From Bradyrhizobium amphicarpaeae (GTDB taxonomy: Bacteria > Pseudomonadota > Alphaproteobacteria > Rhizobiales > Xanthobacteraceae), in assembly GCF_002266435.3 (NCBI RefSeq), contig NZ_CP029426.2, forward strand, positions 5,238,001 to 5,302,000: a DNA stretch of 64,000 bases, read 5' to 3'. A model generated the notes under the pieces. That model was not told where the DNA came from, searched no databases, and saw only the letters and a list, made by a program, of their open reading frames with translations. This document shows positions 60,056 through 64,000 of this stretch, piece by piece (positions within the stretch are counted from its first letter, which is position 1; each line of letters starts with the position of its first letter). The position numbers and the translations under genes were made by a program.

Positions 60056-60619
60056 ATGACTGTTGCACTCCATCCCTCGATCGATAACGGCCTCAAACAA
60101 GGCAGCGGCAGCTTCGCCGGCGGCACGCTGGTCTGCAAATGCAAGGACCACCAGGTCAAGGTCGCGGTGAAGGGCGACGTCGCCCACAACCACGCCTGCG
60201 GCTGCACCAAGTGCTGGAAGCCGCAAGGCGCGACGTTCTCCGTCGTCGCCGTGGTGCCGCGCCAGAACGTCACCGTGCTCGAGAACGGCGACAAGCTGCA
60301 GATCGTCGATCCCTCCGCGGTGATCCAGCGCCACGCCTGCAAGGCCTGCGGCACCCACATGTACGGCCGTATCGAGAACAAGAACCATCCGTTCTACGGC
60401 CTCGACTTCATCCATCCCGAACTGTTCCAGGAGCAGGGCTCGCAGGCGCCGCAATTCGCCGCCTTCGTCTCCTCGGTGATCGAAGCGGGCGTGAAGCCGG
60501 AGCAGATGGCCGGCATCCGTTCGCGGCTGAAGGAGATCGGGCTCGAGCCCTATGATTGCCTGTCACCGGCGCTGATGGACGCGATCGCGACCCACGTCGC
60601 CAAAGCCAAAGCTGCCTGA
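60056..60619 (+). CDS. gfa: S-(hydroxymethyl)glutathione synthase (Gfa)
   Basis: A 187-residue glutathione-dependent formaldehyde-activating enzyme. Zinc-binding Cys motifs are CKCKDH (about residues 29-34), CGCTKCW (about 50-56) and ACKACGTH (about 98-105), and [13 protein letters not shown] is the typical C-terminus. AAGGAGG precedes the ATG. It speeds formation of S-hydroxymethylglutathione and follows its dehydrogenase with 32 bases spacing. Confidence 0.95.
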   Translation: MTVALHPSIDNGLKQGSGSFAGGTLVCKCKDHQVKVAVKGDVAHNHACGCTKCWKPQGATFSVVAVVPRQNVTVLENGDKLQIVDPSAVIQRHACKACGTHMYGRIENKNHPFYGLDFIHPELFQEQGSQAPQFAAFVSSVIEAGVKPEQMAGIRSRLKEIGLEPYDCLSPALMDAIATHVAKAKAA

Positions 60620-61248
60620 GCAAGGCGGTCGGACGTTCGCCATGCCCCATCGGCTCGCTGGCCTCGATCAGCGCCTGCGAGCCGGACGGGCCTTGCCCCG
60701 GAACGATTGCAGCGAGGCCGCCGCCTCTGCAAGTTACATGCGTGCGAGGGCGATTGACTCCCTCAGTCCTGGTCTCTGAATGACTGCGCAGCGCCCCAAC
60801 TTCCGTCTTGAAGTTCCCGGTCTCTGCGTTTCTCCCTCCCTCGACTGAGGCATCTTGCTTCGTCCGCGCAGTCTTTCTGGCGGACGAAGCCTTTTTTCAT
60901 CGCAACCCCTGTTTGCAAAAGCGCGGTCTACACGGCGTGATGACGCGCCCTGCTTTTGACAAACCGTCGATGCAATCTTTTCCCGGTGAGAACACCCGGC
61001 TGTGAACGCCGGGCCGGCGCGATTTCTGCTACGATCGCGCCGTCACGATGCCGCACGACGTTCAACAATCAAGAACAAAAACGGGAGGTATCGAGCACAT
61101 CCAGACATCGCCATCGGCATTCCTGCCTCCCTCCGGGATTTGCCCGCGCGGGACGACGGCAGGACGTGGCGAGACAAGACATCAACCGTCGCCGACCAGC
61201 GTCGGCGAATTTTGAATTTGGCATGCTTATGAAGAGCGAGGGACGATC
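60620..61248. other. 629-base gap with a terminator, no gene
   Basis: Short frames here lack ribosome sites and protein-like composition. The clear element is the terminator at 60857-60897. A hairpin-prone GAGAACACCCGGC-type segment lies near 60990. The right part contains the leader of the next operon. Confidence 0.6.
60857..60897 (+). terminator. Rho-independent terminator of the xoxF-xoxG-flhA-gfa operon
   Basis: GCTTCGTCCGC (60857-60867) pairs with GCGGACGAAGC (60880-60890) around a 12-base loop, then CTTTTTTC. It is 238 bases after gfa, implying a long 3' untranslated region or another short transcript. Confidence 0.85.
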
Positions 61249-61701
61249 ATGATCAAGGTGAAGATCAACGGCCAGGAACAGAGCTGGGACGGGGACCCGG
61301 ATCTCCCGCTACTCTGGTTCCTGCGTGACGAAGCCGGGCTCACCGGCACCAAGTTTGGCTGTGGCCAGGCCCTGTGCGGCAGTTGCACCGTCATCGTCGA
61401 CAAGGAAGCAGTGCGCTCCTGCATCACGTCGATCAACGACGTCGCCGGGCGCGAGGTCACCACCATCGAGGGGCTGCATCCGAACGGCGATCATCCGGTG
61501 CAAAAGGCCTGGCGCCAGGTCAACGTGCCCCAATGCGGCTTCTGCCAGGCCGGCCAGATCATGCAGGCCGCCGCGCTTCTGATGGACAATCCGAAGCCTT
61601 CGCATGACCAGATCCGCGAGGCGATGTCCGGCAACATCTGCCGCTGCGGCTGCTACCAGCGCATCGAGAACGCGGTCCATCTCGCATCGACGGGGGTGTG
61701 A
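61249..61701 (+). CDS. 2Fe-2S subunit of molybdenum hydroxylase, IorA-like
   Basis: A 150-residue iron-sulfur subunit. Plant-type cluster ligands are in FGCGQALCGSCTV (about residues 37-49) plus Cys in VRSCITS, and the second cluster is CGFCQAGQIM and CRCGCYQRI. The GQALCGSC pattern is that of the isoquinoline 1-oxidoreductase and related aldehyde oxidoreductase group. It pairs with the Mo subunit 2 bases downstream. Confidence 0.88.
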   Translation: MIKVKINGQEQSWDGDPDLPLLWFLRDEAGLTGTKFGCGQALCGSCTVIVDKEAVRSCITSINDVAGREVTTIEGLHPNGDHPVQKAWRQVNVPQCGFCQAGQIMQAAALLMDNPKPSHDQIREAMSGNICRCGCYQRIENAVHLASTGV

Positions 61702-61702
61702 C

Positions 61703-64000
61703 ATGAATTTCATCGAAAAACCCGGCAAGCTCCATGGCTTCGAAAAAAATGGCTTCGAAAAAAACATCAAGATCGAGAAGGTCTCCCGCCGCAGCATCCT
61801 GAAGGGGCTCGGCATCACCGGCGGTTTCGTGCTGGCGGCACCCGTGATGTCGCGCCAGGCGTTTGCCTATGAGACCGGCGCGGGCAAAATGCCCCATGGC
61901 GTCGTGGTCGACCCGCGCGTGTTCGTCGCGGTCGCGCCCGACGGCATCGTCACCATCCTCGCCCACCGTTCCGAGATGGGTACCGGCGTCCGCACCAGCC
62001 TGCCGCTGATCGTGGCCGAGGAGATGGAGGCCGATTGGTCCAGGGTCAAGGTGCAGCAGGCCCATGGCGACGAGGTCAAGTTCGGCAACCAGGATACCGA
62101 CGGCTCGCGCAGCACGCGGCACTATCTGCTTCCGATGCGCCAGATCGGCGCCTCCGCCCGCACCATGCTGGAGCAGGCCGCGGCGAAGCGTTGGGGCGTG
62201 CCGGCGACCGAGGTCAAGGCCGTCAATCACGAGGTCGTCCACAGCGCCAGCGGGCGCAAGCTCGGTTTCGGCGAACTGGCCGCCGATGCGGCCAAGGAAT
62301 CGGTGCCCGCTATCGAAGGGCTCAAGCTGAAGGATTCCCGGGACTTCCGCTATCTCGGCAAGGGCCAGGTCGGCATCGTCGATCTCCATGACATCACCAC
62401 CGGCAAGGCGCGTTACGGCGCCGATGTGCGGCTGCCGGGCATGAAATACGCCGTGATCGCGCGTCCGCCGGTCACAGGCGGCAAGCTGGTCTCCTTCGAT
62501 CCCGATGCGGCGCTGAAGGTTCCCGGCGTCGAGAAGGTGATGAAGGTTCAGGGCTGGCCGTGGCCGTCGAAGTTCCAGCCGCTCGGCGGCGTCGCGGTGA
62601 TCGCCCGCAACACCGGCGCGGCGATCAAGGGCCGCGACGCCCTGAAGCTGACCTGGGACGATGGCGCCAACGGCAAATACGACTCGGTCTCCTATCGCAA
62701 GGAGCTCGAGGAGGCCTCGCGCAAGCCCGGCCTCGTCGTGCGCGCCGAGGGCGATGCCGACGCCGCGCTCAAGACCGCCGACAAGGTCGTCGTCGGCGAA
62801 TACTACCTGCCCCACCTCGCCCATGTCAGCATGGAGCCGCCGGTCGCGGTTGCCGACGTCAAGGGCGACAAGGCGGAGATCTGGGCGCCGGTGCAGAGCC
62901 CCGGCGGCACGCGCGAGGACGTCGCCAAGACGCTCGGCATTCCCGAGGGGAATGTCACCGTCAACGTGACGCTGCTCGGCGGCGGTTTCGGCCGCAAGTC
63001 GAAATGCGACTTCGCGCTCGAGGCCGCGCTGCTGTCGAAGGAGCTCGGCGCGCCGGTGAAGGTGCAGTGGACGCGCGAGGACGACGTCCACCACGACTTC
63101 CTGCACACCGTCTCGGTGGAGCGCATCGAGGCGGGCCTGGACAAGAGTGGCAAGGTGATCGCGTGGCGCCATCGCAGCGTCGCGCCGACCATCGCCTCGA
63201 CCTTCGCGGCCGGGGCCAAGCACGCGGCGCCCTTCGAGCTCGGCATGGGACTCGTCGACATGCCGTTCGAGATCGCCAACATCTCCTGCGAAAACCCGGA
63301 GGCCGCGGCATTCACCCGCATCGGCTGGTTCCGCTCGGTCTCGAACATTCCGCGTGCGTTTGCGGTGCAATCGATGGTCGGCGAGATCGCAGCTGCGACC
63401 GGACGCGACCAGAAGGAGACGCTGCTCGCGCTGATCGGCAGCCCGCGGATCGTCAAGCCCGCGGTGAAGGACATGTGGAACTACGGCGAGCCCCAGGACA
63501 GTTACCCGATCGACACCGCGCGCCTGCGCAAGGTGGTCGAACTGGTCGCCGAGAAGGGCGAATGGGGGCGGCCGGTCGCCAAGGGCCATGGTCTCGGCAT
63601 CGCCGTGCACCGCAGCTTCGTCAGCTACATCGCAACGATCGTCGAGGTCGCCGTCGACGACAAGGGCAAGCTGACGGTGCCACGGGTCGACACCGCGATC
63701 GACTGCGGCACCTATGTCAACCCCGAACGCATCGCCTCGCAGATCGAAGGCGCCGCGATCATGGGGCTGAGCCTCGCCAAATACGGCGAGATCAGCTTCA
63801 AGGACGGCAAGGTGCAGCAGAAGAATTTTGACGACTTCCAGGTCGTCAGGATCGACGAGTCGCCTGCGGTGACCAATGTCTACATCGTGCCGCCCGGACC
63901 GGACACACCGCCGAGCGGCGTCGGCGAGCCCGGCGTCCCGCCGTTTGCGCCAGCACTGATGAACGCGATCTTCGCCGCGACGGGAAAACGCATCCGCAGC
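61703..64000 (+). CDS. Molybdopterin subunit of molybdenum hydroxylase, IorB-like (partial, runs off window)
   Basis: The frame is open to the last base, giving 766 residues with no stop. A Tat-type signal [15 protein letters not shown] lies at about residues 28-45, so the enzyme is exported to the periplasm, unlike cytoplasmic xanthine dehydrogenases. The Mo-domain motifs include [40 protein letters not shown] and, near the end, [14 protein letters not shown] with the probable catalytic Glu. The GEPGxPP C-terminal motif is the IorB/aldehyde dehydrogenase type. Substrate is unknown; location after C1 genes suggests an aldehyde or N-heterocycle. Confidence 0.88.
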   Translation, partial: MNFIEKPGKLHGFEKNGFEKNIKIEKVSRRSILKGLGITGGFVLAAPVMSRQAFAYETGAGKMPHGVVVDPRVFVAVAPDGIVTILAHRSEMGTGVRTSLPLIVAEEMEADWSRVKVQQAHGDEVKFGNQDTDGSRSTRHYLLPMRQIGASARTMLEQAAAKRWGVPATEVKAVNHEVVHSASGRKLGFGELAADAAKESVPAIEGLKLKDSRDFRYLGKGQVGIVDLHDITTGKARYGADVRLPGMKYAVIARPPVTGGKLVSFDPDAALKVPGVEKVMKVQGWPWPSKFQPLGGVAVIARNTGAAIKGRDALKLTWDDGANGKYDSVSYRKELEEASRKPGLVVRAEGDADAALKTADKVVVGEYYLPHLAHVSMEPPVAVADVKGDKAEIWAPVQSPGGTREDVAKTLGIPEGNVTVNVTLLGGGFGRKSKCDFALEAALLSKELGAPVKVQWTREDDVHHDFLHTVSVERIEAGLDKSGKVIAWRHRSVAPTIASTFAAGAKHAAPFELGMGLVDMPFEIANISCENPEAAAFTRIGWFRSVSNIPRAFAVQSMVGEIAAATGRDQKETLLALIGSPRIVKPAVKDMWNYGEPQDSYPIDTARLRKVVELVAEKGEWGRPVAKGHGLGIAVHRSFVSYIATIVEVAVDDKGKLTVPRVDTAIDCGTYVNPERIASQIEGAAIMGLSLAKYGEISFKDGKVQQKNFDDFQVVRIDESPAVTNVYIVPPGPDTPPSGVGEPGVPPFAPALMNAIFAATGKRIRS
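61735..61764 (+). repeat. 15-bp tandem duplication in the N-terminal coding region
   Basis: ATGGCTTCGAAAAAA occurs twice in a row, encoding [11 protein letters not shown] before the Tat signal. It adds five in-frame residues in a non-conserved N-terminal tail and includes A runs that could slip. Confidence 0.8.

Overview
The window is high-GC alphaproteobacterial DNA. Gene content, protein style and several short palindromic repeat families point to Bradyrhizobium or a close relative; this is inference, since there is no rRNA or phylogenetic marker here. Coding density is high, and I see no tRNA, rRNA, CRISPR array, integrase or intact insertion sequence.

Region 1 (1-8.6 kb) is purine salvage and catabolism. 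It holds a BMP-type ABC substrate-binding protein with the tail of an upstream gene, an 8-oxoguanine deaminase-like amidohydrolase, a xanthine dehydrogenase-type enzyme split as FAD subunit plus fused 2Fe-2S/Mo subunit, a fused UraD-UraH protein, allantoinase PuuE and a DUF3830 protein. Together they cover guanine/xanthine to urate and hydroxyisourate to allantoate; the urate-oxidising step is not in the window. Region 2 (9-11.3 kb) is a repeat-rich gap with small membrane or secreted proteins. Region 3 (11.4-17.7 kb) is a catabolic cassette of unknown substrate: LysR regulator, two flavin-dependent monooxygenases, a flavin reductase and a sodium:solute symporter with a small membrane partner. 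Region 4 (17.7-28.6 kb) is mixed housekeeping and stress: a CLC-type channel, class II aldolase, DUF892 protein, Hsp20 with Lon, HU, thiolase and a Tat-exported GH1 glycosidase.

Region 5 (29.2-60.6 kb) is the highlight, a large island for lanthanide-dependent, PQQ-dependent alcohol oxidation and glutathione-linked formaldehyde oxidation. It contains a TonB-dependent receptor, an FlhS/FlhR-like two-component pair, fghA, a Lut/PQQ-associated ABC system with beta-propeller, CXXCW and MoxJ-like proteins, a quinoprotein relay pair (zinc metallohydrolase and SoxYZ-like carrier), a second ABC importer, a beta-barrel protein, an orphan 26-residue pqqA, lanmodulin (lanM), an ExaF/PedH-like dehydrogenase with its own cytochrome and binding protein, an AraC regulator, and xoxF-xoxG-(glutathione formaldehyde dehydrogenase)-gfa. 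Both dehydrogenases carry the Asp-Tyr-Asp lanthanide signature and no calcium-type mxaF is present. The inferred logic is: receptor and ABC systems take up lanthanide or a carrier, LanM binds it in the periplasm, XoxF and the ExaF-like enzyme oxidise alcohols to aldehydes and pass electrons to cytochromes c, and Gfa/formaldehyde dehydrogenase/FghA take formaldehyde to formate.

Region 6 (61.2-64 kb) is an IorA/IorB-like two-subunit molybdenum hydroxylase; the large subunit runs off the window end.
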